Origin: Crocodylus rhombifer
Lineage: Eukaryota > Chordata > Crocodylia > Crocodylidae
DNA length: 64,000 bases
Reading direction: 5' to 3'
Assembly (NCBI GenBank): GCA_038503035.1
Contig: JAVSML010021644.1
Location: 1 to 64,000 of the forward strand
Shown here one piece after another: positions 1 to 13,189 of the stretch; within the stretch, counting starts at the first letter, position 1; the number at the start of each line of letters is the position of its first letter. A program made the translations under genes and the position numbers. The notes beneath the pieces were generated by a model that was not told where the DNA came from, searched no databases, and worked only from the letters and a program-made list of their open reading frames with translations.

Positions 1-996
1 CCCCCCCACCCCTCACAGCATGCACAGCACTCCTGCCACTCCTGGTCCCAAGGCACCAGCGCAGGCCCTGTGCTCTTGTTCGCCACCACTTTCCTCTCCT
101 GTCTGCCACTGCTGCCCTTCTCATGTCACTGCTCCATTCCCTGCCTCCACACACACACTTGCTGCTTCGGCACCACGTCCCAGATGCATGGCCAAGACCT
201 CAGGATGCAGCAGGAACCAGAGCAGCCTGGCCAGCACCACATGGAGCCGACCAAGAATCATAGGGGCTGGGCTGGTTCCTGCAGCCTGGTGCTGCATCTG
301 GGAACCACGCGGTGCCACAGCAGCAGCAGCAAAGCAGGGAAATGGCAGTGGCAGGCAGCAGAGTGCAGTGACAGCTGGGCAGGAACATGGGGCCCATGCC
401 AGTATGCCAAGGCCAGCACTGTCAGGGACACACAGTAGGGTGCAGGCCAGCAGGGGCTCTATGGAGCCAGGCTAGGCTGCACCAGCCGAGAGAATGGGGA
501 GCCAGCCCTACTTCAGAAAGCCCCTGCTGGCCCAGCCCTGCTCCTGCTGCCATGCTCTGGGCCCTGCCGGTGCTGGCCCTAGGACAGTGGTGCAGGCCCT
601 ATGTTCCCGCCCAGCTGTTGGTGTGCTCCACACACCCACTCATTGTCCCTTCCCCACCCTCACCTTCAACAACCATTTCCCTGCTCCTCCACCCCACTAC
701 CCCTGCCAGTGCGGGGAGGCAGGAACAGCTCCAGGGTCCCAGGCCAGAAACCTTTGCTAGGCAGAGGCCTCCGGCTGGGGGTGGGATGAGGCTGGGCTAG
801 GCTGGCCTTGTTGCTGCAGCTGCTTAGTCCTGCCACTGGCTTCCCCTGGGTCCTACTACCTGTGGCTCCTGTCATATTTGACTTGCAGCCATGGGCAGAT
901 AAATATTCATTTCCTAAATTTTTTAGGGACCCTGTGGGCTGGATAAAATAGCCTGGTGGGCCAGATACGGCTTGCAAGCCATATTTTGCCTGCCCC
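1..996 (-). mobile_element. Non-autonomous hAT-like element, family D, copy 1 (partial)
   Basis: The right end reads CCATATTTTGCCTGCCCC, matching the terminus of two other copies in this window (45124 and 51325). Further left it shares the GGGCCAGATA and 'TCCTGTCATATTTGACTTGCAGCC' type segments and the Gly/Pro-rich GC block found in copy 2, read in the opposite sense. The left end is cut by the window edge. The GC-rich interior gives many overlapping open frames on both strands, none with a domain. The family is recognised here only by cross-comparison; the hAT label rests on the CAGGGGC-type termini and is tentative. Confidence 0.6.
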
Positions 997-1289
997 ATCT
1001 TAAAACCTGGACTGTCTACAAATTAACACTAGTGAAACTAGTTTTAAGCACCCTGTAGTGGCTTAAAGGCGAAATCAGGCACCTCAGAATGGGATTCACT
1101 ACAGCCAACCCTCTGAGCAAGGAGTAAAATATATTTGACATTAAAGAGTCATAATCTATCCTTGAAGCAGGGACTGGGACTCAGTCATTTCCACTCTCCA
1201 CACCCAGCAACTGCCCTAATCACTGGCCTACACAGTCACGCACAAACCCTCTTCAGCCCTGTGAATCTAGAATTATTTTATGCCATTCA

Positions 1290-1400
1290 AGAACTGCTTC
1301 AGGAGTTGACAGCAGGAGATGTGAATGTGAATCCCCATAGGCAAAGGGAGGAGCTGAACTCAGGTCACCTATGTCCTGGGTGAGTGGCCTAAACACTAAA
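1290..1400. repeat. Possible MIR/CORE-SINE fragment
   Basis: The string GAGCTGAACTCAGGTCACCT followed by GAGTGGCCTAAACACTAAA resembles the antisense core of MIR-like SINEs (inherent features: 'aaccCAGGT...' and 'gtGCCctaACCACTA' blocks). It is short and diverged and sits directly before the family F repeat. Confidence 0.3.
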
Positions 1401-1760
1401 TCAGTGAGGGCCAAACCTTTTTGGCAGGGGTTTCACAAATTAGCCCCACACCCTCCCCGAGTGCCACTCTGATCCCCTTCTCCAATGTACTATGATTTCT
1501 GCTCCTAGCCCTGTGGTTCCTGTCTTATCTACTTTTCTACTTTTTACTTCTCTCCTTGTGCTCCCTCTTTATTTAGCTACTTTGCTTTCTGCTCCCTGCT
1601 CTTTCTGTCACTCTGGCCTGCTGCTCTGCCCTGCAGTCTGCGGTGGGCCTCTGGCACTGCACACAGAGGCTTCCTGTGCCACTTGTAGTGCCTGTGCTGC
1701 AGGGTGGCCATTCCTGCATTAGACTATTATGAAAAGAAAGTAGCCTTACCCCCACTACAG
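1400..1760. repeat. Interspersed repeat, family F, copy 1
   Basis: Begins near GTGAGGGCCAAACCTTTTTG, a phrasing typical of hAT-like termini. A C/T-rich tract (TTTGCTTTCTGCTCCCTG) and a 'CACACAGAGGCTTCCTGTGCC' type block follow. The same order of blocks (TTTGCTTTCTGCTTC, then CACAGAGGCTGCCCATGCC, then GTGGCC) recurs at 18100-18330, which is why I call it a repeat family. Its class is uncertain. Confidence 0.45.
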
Positions 1761-2089
1761 CTGCAGCCACATTTTGTGCAAAGCTTAATCTTGTCAGCAT
1801 GCACTGGGTATACCCAACACACACCTACTGGATCTGGCTCTGCCAGGGCCCTTTACAGGAAAATGACTGGTTGGTACAAAACCAGCTCTGAGCTGCTCAG
1901 TACGGACAAGGCTGAGGTGCTTCTGGGCATGAAGCATGGTGCAGAAGCAGAATGCTAGGCACCTTGGGAACTTTACCAATGAAAAGGTAAGCCCTAATGG
2001 GGTTAAACAATTGTTTTGATGATCACACACTTTAGGACCTCAGCATCTGAATTTGCCTAAGCTCCATTTCTGGCATATAAAACTTTTGT

Positions 2090-2215
2090 GGCCCTAACCA
2101 TTAGTGCAGTTTCCCCTCCATAAAATGGGGACAGTACCTACCCTGACCAAGGTTCTAGGGAATATCAATACACGAATGCTTGTGCAGCACTCAATACCCG
2201 AGAGAGATGGTGTTT
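2090..2215 (+). repeat. MIR-type SINE 3' fragment
   Basis: Contains TCCATAAAATGGGGACAGTA, then ATACACGAATGCTTGTGCAG with CACTCAATACCC. This order (a 'cc-taaaATGGGGA' box, then a 'tgTACAGCACtttga' box) is the 3' half of MIR/CORE-SINE elements. It is old and diverged. Confidence 0.5.
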
Positions 2216-3424
2216 AACAGAACTTTCTCTTCCTGCACACCCAGTATGGAAAACCTGTCAAAATGAAGACCTTGGGCTTAGGGACTTCTCCCTACACCTA
2301 TGTAGGAAGGAGTGGAAGTGACCTGCAGCAGTAACAAAGAGGGTTGTTTGTTTAATGATCCTGATGCAGTAGGAAAACTGCTTTTGAAGAACACAGCATG
2401 GGAACACTGGATTAATAAGGCAAACATCTGGCAAACTGCAGGAATTCTGTGGATCCTGCCAAAACCCCACAGACCTTGAACCACACAACTGTGTGTCAGT
2501 GTTGCTCCACCAATTTTAATCCCTATTAACTACAATCCCTCAGCAAAAACTTACTAGTTAAACATTTAGTTATTGGTGGTATTGCTAAGGCTTAAGTAGC
2601 CATCTCCTTTTCCTGTTGACCATTTATAATGGAGATCATGGCTGGAAGAACAGCAGCCCTCCATTGGAAGGTGGCTCCATCTGTCCCAAGTGGCAGTTTA
2701 AGTGATATTAAACACAACCTCTTCAACTATATCCTAATGTCAGACATATTCCTATGATAGAAGGCCTTTTCCACACAATTTGCGGGGAACTATGCTCAGA
2801 TGATATGGAGAACCGTTTGTAGTCATTGGCACTAATCCTATTAGGAGGAAAAAAGCTTTCATTTGTTCATGTAACAAATACCTTTTAGAGGAGAATACCT
2901 CCAGAATTTAAAGGGAAAGAAAGAAAAAAAGAATGCCAAATAATATGACTCTTATGTGCATGAAAAACTGTTACCTACATCAAGAACTGTTTAATAATTT
3001 AAAAATTAAAAAACATACTGCAGTGTTAAATGCCTGCAGATTCTAAAGCTGCCATTCTGCACTCCTTATTGTAAATTTTAAAAAAGCAGTGACTGTATAC
3101 AGACACTTTTTCATTTTTAAAAACTTCAATGCTATCTAAGTAAAGTGTTCACATATTTACAGCAGATGGAGGATTTCACAATATTCAATAAGTGCAGCTG
3201 TGATTAGCAAATCTGTTCTTTTAATGAGATCATAATGGTATATTTGTGATGTCATATATATTCTCATTCCAAGAATTAACTTTTTCAAGTGCTCATCAAA
3301 AATTCAAGTTTAAAATGACAGAAAATTGACATCCTGAGCAGTAACACTATTTCCATAAAGCCAAAAAGCTACACTTAAAATTGGTAATGTTGGAGAATGA
3401 CATGTCCTTCCTGAACTGCATGAG

Positions 3425-4440
3425 GAGCTAGGGACCAGACCCAAAAAAGGACTTAAATGCCTAAAACAGGGTATAGGCAAAATTTAAGCACCTAAGGCCA
3501 AAACTGCATCCCTTCATAGCCCCACTCAGCAGCCACCTAACCCTACAGGCATTTAAGCTCCATAAGCAATTCCATTTTTGACATTACAGTTCCTCTAAAT
3601 GCTCAACAATATGCTGCTGTGCATGTCCACAATCACCTTGGCTCTGATGGGGCTGAGTTGTTCAGCATCCAGCTCATGTCTAAGCTTGATCAGGGTCCAG
3701 AAACAATACATCACTCTGTCCATCTTTGTCTTTGGAGCAACCCTACTTTTGGGGGGAACCAAATGAAGATGAAGCCACTGCTTTCTTTTAAAGCACAGTT
3801 GCATACAGTGGCAGGGGCAATGCCTCCTACTTATCCTCAGTACTGTGGGTGGTTGGAGCACTCATTTAAGACCCTCCTGTGCCTGAGAGGATCCAAACAC
3901 ACATCTCCCCATTCAGTTGTTCCACTTAGCAGAAAAGCATTAAAAATCCACTAGACCAAAGAAGCAAAGAATGCAGAAGTGAGCACCATTGGTTTGTCTC
4001 GTGGACTGGACACTTACTGAACACAGGGAAAACTGGGTCCCAAGCCCTGCCTCCCTCCCCCATGTTGACTCTTAATGTAACAGAATCACCTCCAACTTCT
4101 TCTCCAAAAGAAAGGAGGACCTTTTGCTCTCTTTTCAAAAGAAATGGCTCAGGTTCCCTTTACAGGAGAGCTCTGGGTTGAGAATCCCAAGTGGAGGTTT
4201 GTGCTTCCTTGGAGCTCCCAAATAGGTACCTGTATAACTCCTGTCTGTCTTTGGGAAGGAACACACAACCCTGTCTTCCAAATTTCTAACCGAATGGTGT
4301 AGGCAACTTCTCACTCAGCACACTGATTTTCGGATCCTCTTGTGAGGCATCTAACTCTCCCCATGCACTGTTTAAGGGAGCCTATGTGTCAAACTCAGGG
4401 GTTAGGCATTCCTCTCTTGGGAGCAGGTACTTAAAAATGA
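3425..4440. repeat. Old interspersed repeat with 'TTAGGCACCTAA'-type motifs
   Basis: Several short phrases recur here in both senses (TTTAAGCACCTAAGGCC, GGCATTTAAGCTCC, CACCTAACCC, GGGTTAGGCATTCC, GAGCAGGTACTTAAAAATG). This vocabulary is typical of a large, ancient sauropsid repeat with 'ggCACCTAA' blocks. I cannot define its ends or class. Two short open frames (3619-3954 plus, 3926-4138 minus) have no recognisable domain. Confidence 0.3.
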
Positions 4441-4565
4441 GGCTGTACTGTGTTCAGTATATTGGTATCCAAGTCTCAGAGAGGGTCTGGATCTCAGTGA
4501 TGTGCCCAAGGTCAAATGGGAATTCCTTAATAGCAGAGGAAACTAACTGGGGTGTACTAGACCCC
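4440..4565 (-). repeat. MIR-type SINE fragment, antisense
   Basis: Contains TCTCAGAGAGGGTCTGG, then GTGATGTGCCCAAGGTCAAA, then an AGCAGAGGAAACTAACTGG block. This is the order of the MIR core read on the opposite strand ('cagagaggttaagtgActTGCCCAAGGTCA...'). Confidence 0.5.
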
Positions 4566-6399
4566 AGCCTATCCCTAGACTACAGAAGCGTCAGATCCTC
4601 TGTCCTGATTGAGCATCTATCAATGCGTTTTTGTACTCTTATTTATCCTCTGATATACATCTTCATTTGCTTGGGTATAACTTTACTGAAAGATCTGGGA
4701 AAATTTAAGGACAGGAACATTTCTAATAGAAACTAAAAATATAAGAAGGGGTGCATGGTAATGAATCAAGAGCAGCAAGGTATGTTCATAATGAGTGGGA
4801 GTGCGAAAGAGCACAGAAGGTATGCAAATTCACGGTAGGACCTTATCAAATATTTCTTCCATTTGTTTATCAAGCACAAGAAGCTGCAAGTTCTCTTTGC
4901 AGCCTCCCACATAACAAAAAACAAAAGGGGAATATTTAGGCTTATGGTGAGAGATGCTAGAATATAAATTAGAAAGTTACAACCGAGGGGCAAATCAGTG
5001 CTGTCAGCAATTCACACGAACCAAAAAACCTAGGTAATTCTCTAAGAGCCTCATTCCAGAGTGGAGCAGCCCACATCACTGTCCAAGATTCAAAACAGCT
5101 TTTGTAAAACTGTTTCCTTCTCCTTCCCAAAAACCTTCATCTTCAAATCTATGCATTATCCCACAGTAAAATTATACTCCATACTTTAAACAGATATGGT
5201 TACAGATACTCCTGAAACTATATTCTAGTTGTATGTGCAGTTCTAACATGTAGAATTAATAAATGCATAATGATAATTAATCCACTGTCCCCTAGGAACC
5301 TCGTAATTACTAGAATAGGCACCCCAGTCACCCAGTACTTCATGGGAACTATGGGATGAGAACTTGGATCCTCTATATATCTAAGTTCTTCTATCACACC
5401 TTATACAGTAATAGTTCTTCCTAGAAAGTATGACAGCCTGTTCTTGAAGCTAAGAGAGGACCTTTTTCGGATGTTAGCAGTAGAAGAAAACCATGCCCCG
5501 CTAATTCACCAGAATTTTTCCTGGGTCCTTATAGTCAGGCCCTCCTCTAGGAGGAACTATAAAAGTTCATTGACAATGCTTGTTTATGTAGGCCCATTCT
5601 GACCCAGATCCTCATAGGATTTGGAAAAAGACTGAACATTCAAATGGAAAATGAGACTATCTGGTCCACAGCTGCATGGCAGAAAATAAAAATTTAACAG
5701 AAGGGGTATATAGTCTCAAATTCCAGGACATAAGTGAGCCATGACCTGAGGGGTAAGAGTAGTAAGTTATTTCCTGATTGACAAGTTATTTCATAGTTGA
5801 CCACAATGCACCTTTTTCTAAAACAACCGGTAGCAGCCATGTTTGTACAGGAGATACTGGAATCAGTGGATTACTCATCTCATCCGGTACGGCAACTCCT
5901 ATATTCTGGTATTTATCATTCAAAAGTATATTTGATATTTGAAAATGACATGATTTTAGTAATAGTGCAAGACTGTGTGCTGCTGCTTCTTTTGGTTACA
6001 CTGAATGATGGGTGAGGGGGGTTAGGATACAAAGGGAAGGTTGGAAACTTATCTGATCACTTTGGATTAATGATCAACCCTGGTTCTGTTTCTCCACTGT
6101 CCCATCCTGTTCTGTAGGACACAGTAAGATACTGAGGTCCTCAACTATAACTGATATCAATAGGAACTGAGAGCATTCATTATAAGCAGCTCCACACAAG
6201 GTATAATTAGACTGCCAAGGAATGTAGATGAGGCCAAGGATTTAGGACTTTAAAATGGGATGAAATTTCAGCAGCTGACAAGTAAATCCAAAGTTCTAAT
6301 GCTGCAAAATAAAAAAATAAATGATCATTTAAGCCAATCTCTATCTGTTATGGATTAGTGTTAGCAGGACAGTTGTCAAATGAGCAGAATATACCAAAG

Positions 6400-6540
6400 A
6401 CATCTTACTGCAGGGTTCCCTGTCTCTTCCTACAAAGAACCAAATGCTGGCCACTGTCAGACAGGACACTGGATGAGATGGACCTGGGTCTGATCCAGCC
6501 TAATGATTCCTATGCTCTCTGTTGTTTTATCTGTCTTTGA
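6400..6540 (+). repeat. CR1/SINE-type 3' end fragment
   Basis: Reads AATGCTGGCCACTGTCAGAC, then GGACACTGGATGAGATGGAC, then GGTCTGATCCAGCCTAATG and ATTCCTATGCTC. This order ('ctggCCACTGTCaGA..gacACTGGgctaGATGGACc..GGTCTGAtCCAG..') is a very common 3' end in reptile CR1-related repeats. Confidence 0.55.
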
Positions 6541-7489
6541 TTAGTCTGTTTTTCTATTTTTGCTGATGTCAGAAATTATGCACAATAGTGGTTATACAGC
6601 TGGTCAATTTTACTTTTGTCTCCTGCCAGGTAGACAAGATATAAGAGTATGACCGGTTTATGGGAGAGTGATGCAAATCTGATCAGTGATGGGTTGACAT
6701 ATAGCCAAACAGCTGGAACTATAATTTGAAATCCACTGATATTTCAGCCTCAACAGGGAGAAATCTGTTTTCTCTGACTTCTTCCCTGTTTCACCAGGTT
6801 TGTGATTATTCATGGATGTAAATAATCTATTTTTTTCATTAATATTATTATTACTTCTCCTCATCCTCTTTGGCTTATTTATCAGGAGTATATGGTGCCT
6901 GGGGTGTGCATGATGTTTTTACCCCCTTATCAACACTTCCACGGTGCTCAGTCATCCTAATGCCTGGGACACTATACCTTTTATTTATTTATTTATTAAA
7001 GAAATACAAGTAAACATGTAAGTCCATACTGGTACAGTGTTTCTATTATAACTTTGTTCTATAGCTGTTCTTTGTTGTTTGGTAACCCCAAATAGGATTC
7101 AACTTTTTTCTTCCCTTTTTTGGTCAACACTGGTTGCCAGCTTTTGTGAACAGCAATTGAATATGCTAACGAGACATTTAAAAACAATAAAAACTATTTT
7201 TCACATACAGCTAAGATCAAAGTAGTGGATTGGTAAATAGTGGAAAGGAAAACAGGTTGATTGGTAATAAATTAATAATTCCTTCAATATGCAAATCCCT
7301 CTCTTGAGTGGGAGAGTGCTTTTTTGCCCATATGTTCCATAGTTAAATTGATGGCTTCACCCCAAAGCCTGCCCACCGTCACTGCTCTCGTTAGGTGAAC
7401 AATAGATCATTATTGTGTATGTATTACCCAACAAACATAAAAACTGCATGCACAATTAGTTTCCAAGTACCCATACTTTTATTGCTCAT

Positions 7490-7535
7490 TTCACACACGC
7501 TCAGGAACACACACGCACACACACATACACACCCC
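7490..7535. repeat. (CA)n microsatellite, interrupted
   Basis: Alternating CA broken by ACACACGCTCAGGAACAC and GCACACACACATACACACC. A simple-sequence repeat. Confidence 0.85.
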
Positions 7536-7985
7536 TTTAACACTCAATTTCAGATTGGTTCACTGAGTCACCAGCAAGCTGTTCCTCGGCTCCTGTGCTA
7601 TAGGATAAGATTTACCCATAAGTCATGTCAGGTATCATTAAAATCAGGTCTTTCCCCAAGCAGATCCTGCAGGGAAAGACCGTGGGAAGGAGCCTATAAT
7701 CTTACGTCACAGAAATACGTGATAGGACTGGGTGAAGGTAAGGGCCCAAAGCTACGCAATGACTTGTTCCACTCATCTCAGTCTGAGGGAAGAAATTTCG
7801 CTTCTTTGCTGCACCTACACTGAGCACAAACACGTGGCCTGTGAGGATTCTGGCTACATCACCTAATGTGAAGCTTAGGGTTAACTCCCAGATCTTAGAG
7901 CTCTCAGCTAAATTTATTCAGTTACATATTTGGTCAAATGCCTCAGATCTACCTAAAACCTATGTTAGCAACATTTCTCATTTTT

Positions 7986-8078
7986 GGAAGTACTGTTAAT
8001 GTCAAAAACCTAAAAATTATTTTTTATATAAATTTAAAAATAATTTTTAGGTTTTTGAAGTTAATAGTATTTCTGTTA
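7986..8078. repeat. AT-rich inverted repeat (hairpin)
   Basis: A perfect 21-bp core pairs 8004-8024 with 8036-8056 around an 11-nt loop. Complementarity continues outward with a few mismatches (GAAGTACTGTTAATG on the left against GTTAATAGTATTTC on the right), giving arms of roughly 40 bp. The core includes AACCTAAAAATTATT and its complement. It is followed by a short TATATATATA run. A local inverted duplication or a small MITE are both possible. Confidence 0.8.
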
Positions 8079-9055
8079 TATATATATAACGGTATAAATA
8101 TATCAAAGTGCCCTGGCTGGGTCTAGAAATCCGATTCAGATCTCAGAACAGGGACACAAACTTGGTGGTCATGAAACACACTAATGCATTTGAATTATGC
8201 CCCAAGGGACATAATACATATTTCCTTGTGTAAGTAGTTTTTAAGACACTTCTGACCTCTAGCAACCATGAGAAACTAAAAAGTGGTATTCTAGCATTTG
8301 ACAATTAGTTATCATTATATATGGGCAGTAAGCATCATGGAAGTGACCTGCATATCGAGTACTTTGCATATTTTAATTTATAGCTTATTTTAAGTGAAAG
8401 AAAGATTTCAAAGGGAAATGGAAGGCAAGAGTTTTGTAAATTAAAATAAAAACAGAAAGACAAAAACAGAAAGACAACCAACCCAAAGGACTATGGTTTA
8501 GTTTCTAGGCATAAACAGATATAACAATTACATAACAGCAAATGATACTGATTTGTTGGCATAATGCAACCATTACATCTGCATGTTTACATAGTACTAT
8601 TAGTATAGCAAAACAAACTGGGATTTCATTCAGGGTTAAACTAATAGGGATTTAGCTAATTTGTATCATTTTTGGATCATGCAGATGTAGTAGCTTCAGC
8701 CTAACAGCTGATGTACCCTCCCAAGCCACCCCCTTTTAAATTGGTTTAAAGTTACATTTGTTCATACCCTCTGATCTCAATGACAAATATGTACATCCAA
8801 GATGACTCCAGGGAGATTTGTGGCATTACTCCACATTTATGCTGCTCTCAGTAACATAATATATTAAAGGAATACAAAACAATGAATGATAAATCTGACA
8901 TGCTTATTTCCTGTCTTATAATGAAAGAAAACAAGAGAGACATTCAATTACACTGGAACAGTAAACACTTAAGCCTGATTTTGTTAACGCAACACTGAAC
9001 TAACATGTGGAATTTGATGCCACTATATACTGAAGGTCAGTACTTAGTAGGATGC

Positions 9056-10122
9056 TGTCACAGAGCAAGATTCCCAGGGGTGGCTGTGATGCCCCTGGTG
9101 GCTTTGCAACCATGCAAGCTCTGCCCTGAGGGCTCCCTCTTACCTCACCTGCCACATCTTTGATGGAAATTTAACCCGGGAGGCTGCCCATGAGCCTTCG
9201 TTTAGTCCTGGTTCACTGCACCTTACTCAAGCTGTCTGACGTGTAGGCCTTTTGCAGACCACTCTTCAGTATGGTGCTGCATGAGGCACCTCAGGCCTTA
9301 TGGGCCAATTGCATGGCTCCAACTGCCCTTTTACCATGCCCCATGCCTCGCAGGCATTACAGTGCAGTTATGCTCCACTGAGGCCTCGGCCTACTTGGAC
9401 TCTGCCCCTTAGATATAGCTAAGCCTTCTAGCCTAGACCCGCTGTGTTAGGCCTGCCTTTGAGGCACTAGCCGACAAACTCCTCTTGTTACTGGGTCCCT
9501 GGCTCTTGCAACTTGTGACCCTCTGGCACTGGGCTCTCCGGCCCCTTGCAGTTCACGCCTGTCTGGTGCTGGGCTCTCCATAGCTCCTAAGACTGCACCC
9601 CTCTGGGCTCTATACAATTGTGAGCCCCCAGTGAGCCCTCCTCTTCCCCTATTAGCCTCTTCCCAGTGCACTAGTTCAAACAACAACACAAACCTAAGCC
9701 CCTGGGCTACAACATAACATTAATGATAAAGGCAGCATTCTGCCTCTTTAAGAGGGTAAACTCCCACCCTTAGACTACCAGATCCCAGCTCTGGGCACCT
9801 TGTGAGCCCCTAGAGTCTTGCTGTATTTGGAGGTAACAAAGCAGGCAGTCAGATGCATTAGGCCGCTCTCTTGTGCTAGAGCCCCTTCTCCTGGTACTTG
9901 CCAAAGAGAGAATCATCCCAGCCAGCCCCAACCCTGAGCTCATATGTGCCCTGGGCTCTGACTTCTTCCATTCAGCTGACCGCCTGCAGGTGCCAGCTAA
10001 TTACCTTGCTAGCCTGTTACTCAGGCAACCTGCAGCTACAGAGCTCTGTGTAGCCTGCCAGGCTCCTTTACTAAGCTGCTTCTGCCCTTAAAGGTGCAGG
10101 CACCCCTTGGCGCCCTGCAACA
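9056..10122 (+). mobile_element. Solo LTR (endogenous retrovirus-like), 1.07 kb
   Basis: The element begins TGTCACAGAGCAAG and ends CCCTGCAACA, the TGT...ACA termini of retroviral LTRs. It is flanked by GATGC on the left (9051-9055) and GATAC on the right (10123-10127), a 5-bp target-site duplication with one transition. Base composition is clearly richer in GC than the AT-rich flanks. No second LTR, primer-binding site or gag/pol frame lies next to it, so it looks like a solo LTR left by recombination. The interior has CCCTTAAAGGTGCAGGCACC near the end, a phrasing I associate with crocodilian and turtle LTRs. Orientation is tentative because TGT...ACA is symmetrical. Confidence 0.72.
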
Positions 10123-12289
10123 GATACAATAAAATATTAGACAAAAACAATAACGACATTGTCAGTTACATTACATAGACTAAAAGATATTTAAAAGGAA
10201 TGTAGATCGTTATTCTGCTATACCCAACCTCTAATTTAAGGATTTTGGAAGAAAACCCCAAAAAGGATATCTTATTATGCAATCAAAATTATGGGGTATT
10301 TTGTACCTACCTGTTCAGCAGTGAGTACTGACTACTATCAGAGGCAGAATATTTAACCAATTATCTTAGTAGGGGGCATCCCTATGTTCTCTAAGTCAAA
10401 GCCTGCATGGACACAAGGCCATTAAAATATACCTATTATTTCACTGCATCTTTCCTGCCGTCTCATTTTTCTATTAAAAATCCACCATTACAGTAATTCA
10501 CCTTGACAAATGTGTTGACATTTTGTAAGCAGGAGCGAGTCTCAAAATACGCTGTCAAACACTTGAGCACGTTATTAAAAACTGTCTTTCACATAATTCT
10601 GAATACTAACAAAATAAATGTCACTGCTAAAGTTCAAGGTGTTTTTTCCACTCGCTAAATTTTTCAGACCCTGTAAAGATTTTATTATCTCATTTAAGTC
10701 ACCAGACACCCCCACATCAGTATCTAATAACCACTCCACATAAAACACTAAATTTAAGATAACATTTTCTCTGGCCTAAGGGGCTTGCAATTATATTTCA
10801 AAACACAAGAGTCATGTCCAGCCAAAAAGTTCCATACTCACTGTTTATGATGAGTATTGATAACTGTTATGACTCTAGTGTAAAAAGCATTGCTATGCTG
10901 AATCTTGAAAGGCTAATTCTCAGGGCTGGAAAACTGCCAATATCCAGTCCAGGCCTACCTTGAAATCAGGACTTACAAAACATAAGTCAGATTCCCTTCT
11001 CCTAAGTAGCACAAGAGGTCAGCACCTAGTTATAACTAGCTATCTCACAAGTCCTTTGTGTAGGGCCAAACAACCCCACACCTATGAAGATGTCATAGCA
11101 GGGAGGGATGAGGTATGACAATGACTAATTCTTGATGGGTGTTTGGTTGCTTACGGACCACACGAACTGTCAGAAATTAGAGCAGCCCCTACGCTGCTCT
11201 AAGCCACATCAAAACCAAGGAATGTTGAGAAGCTGGGAGCTATAACCAGCTCTCTTACCCTGTAGCAAACACAGCCAGGCACAGGAGAGAATCTGGACCT
11301 CTACTGTTAATACATCTCAGACTATATGATTTAAAACAATGGGGATGGGATTGCTGTTGAACTACTACTAAGGCCTGCAGAGACCTTAGATTTGTTTATC
11401 TAGCTATCCATAATAAAGTTGAAATATCTACTCTAAAGAGCAGTCAGAAGAAAGGAAAACTCTATTATGAAACACGTAGTTCATTACATATGCATATATT
11501 AATTGAAGAAAAGCATTAACACCGCCTCAGACAGGCCGACCGACACATACACACACGCACAGAGCCATGATTCAAAAACCAAAATTATTTCAGGGCAGTA
11601 CTTTACTTCCTGACAATTGAAATGGGCTGTGCATGTCTATTTGCTATGAGTTTGTAACATATACCGGATACAGCTTTACTTACCAACTAGTAAACTGCCT
11701 TTAAGTATTCAGAAGGGAACAAAAACCGGGGGGGGAGGAAATAATGGTACTGTAATTTTTAAAAAATGGCACTTTAAATGGTACCTGAAGTACAGCTGCT
11801 TCTTCCTACTCTGTATAAAAGGAATTTAATGAATAGCAGTAGCCATTGAGAACCACCAAGAACATTTTTTAAAGTCACAGGAGATGGCACCATTTCTCAT
11901 TTGCATGCTATTAGAACAGACTAACAAGAGGCAATTTCTACAGGACACATATGTGATGACAATTTTTACCTCAAGACAGCTTAACATTCTTAGACCAGAA
12001 GTACAAGTATAAAAGGATCCTTTTAATTCTCTTGTTTCCAGTTGCATGTAAAGTGAAAGGAAGCCATGTCAAGTCTCAACTGTTTTGTTTAGCATTTCCA
12101 TGCTGTGGGTAACGAGTTAATAAAAGTAAACAGCTGTACTTTGATCCATCATAAAGCAGTGCATCTATTAATACTGAAATTTATGCATATAAGGCCAGAT
12201 TCTATATCACCTACTGGGCATTTAAGTGAACTTAGGTACCTAAATGTGATTCTATTCTACCCTGTTCAAGCCTTGAACATTCATTAATG

Positions 12290-12450
12290 CATCTAGTTGT
12301 ATTAATTTAATTAATTATTAGTTTAATAGTTTTACAATTAATCTAATACAATATATTATTATATAATATATAACTTATATAATATATATTGTATTATATA
12401 ATAATTATTGTAGTCCACTATAATTTTTATTATTAATTTTATTAATGGTC
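12290..12450. repeat. AT-rich low-complexity tract
   Basis: Almost pure A/T with many TAAT, ATTA and TATATAAT words, locally palindromic (for example TATATAATATATAACTTATA). No coding potential. Confidence 0.85.
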
Positions 12451-13189
12451 CATTGTCTGACCCTTAAGACTGAATCAAAAAAAGCATTAAAGAGGACCCT
12501 CCTCTCCCACCTCAACTTTAGCATTAAAAGTTTTTCCGGGCCCTGAGCACAGTCAAACAGGTGGAATAGAAACTGTGGAATAGAAACTGATCTACAGTAC
12601 TCAGCATGTGGCTTTGAAAACAGCCCAGATTGCCCAACTAGTAACTTATTTTTAGAAGAAAGCAATAATGAACTCAGGAGTTGCTCTGAAAAATTAAACA
12701 CTGGTTTAAAAATGAACTTTACAAACCCTGCCAAAGGTACTAGCTTCCACATACTTCCATTCATTCACTTTCAATCTGCTTTCTCAGTTAACCAATGCAA
12801 ACTGGAAGTTAATTTGAAAGAGAAGCCAGGACATTTCCAGATTTCAAAGCAGTGCAGCTGCTCAAAGCCCTGCTTGATTCATCACACAGCCAATATGAAT
12901 GGGTAGCATAACGTGAACTAGAATAAACTTCCTCATTTTCTGCTTGTCAAGAACATTGCCCCTTTCTCCCAAGCAGTGATATTTTTTGCCTCCAGACTGC
13001 AAGAGGATAAGTTCCTCTATCTGCAACTCAGTGTGAAAACAGAGATGGCTCCAGCTTCTACAGAATGTAATCTTCATCTTCTTCCAGTACCAGTCCAAAA
13101 CCTTGATGCTGAACTCAGAAAATCATTAATGGGTCCCAGCTACAATAGAGTCCATTTCTTCATGAGCTGCTGATGCAGTTGTAACCCCC

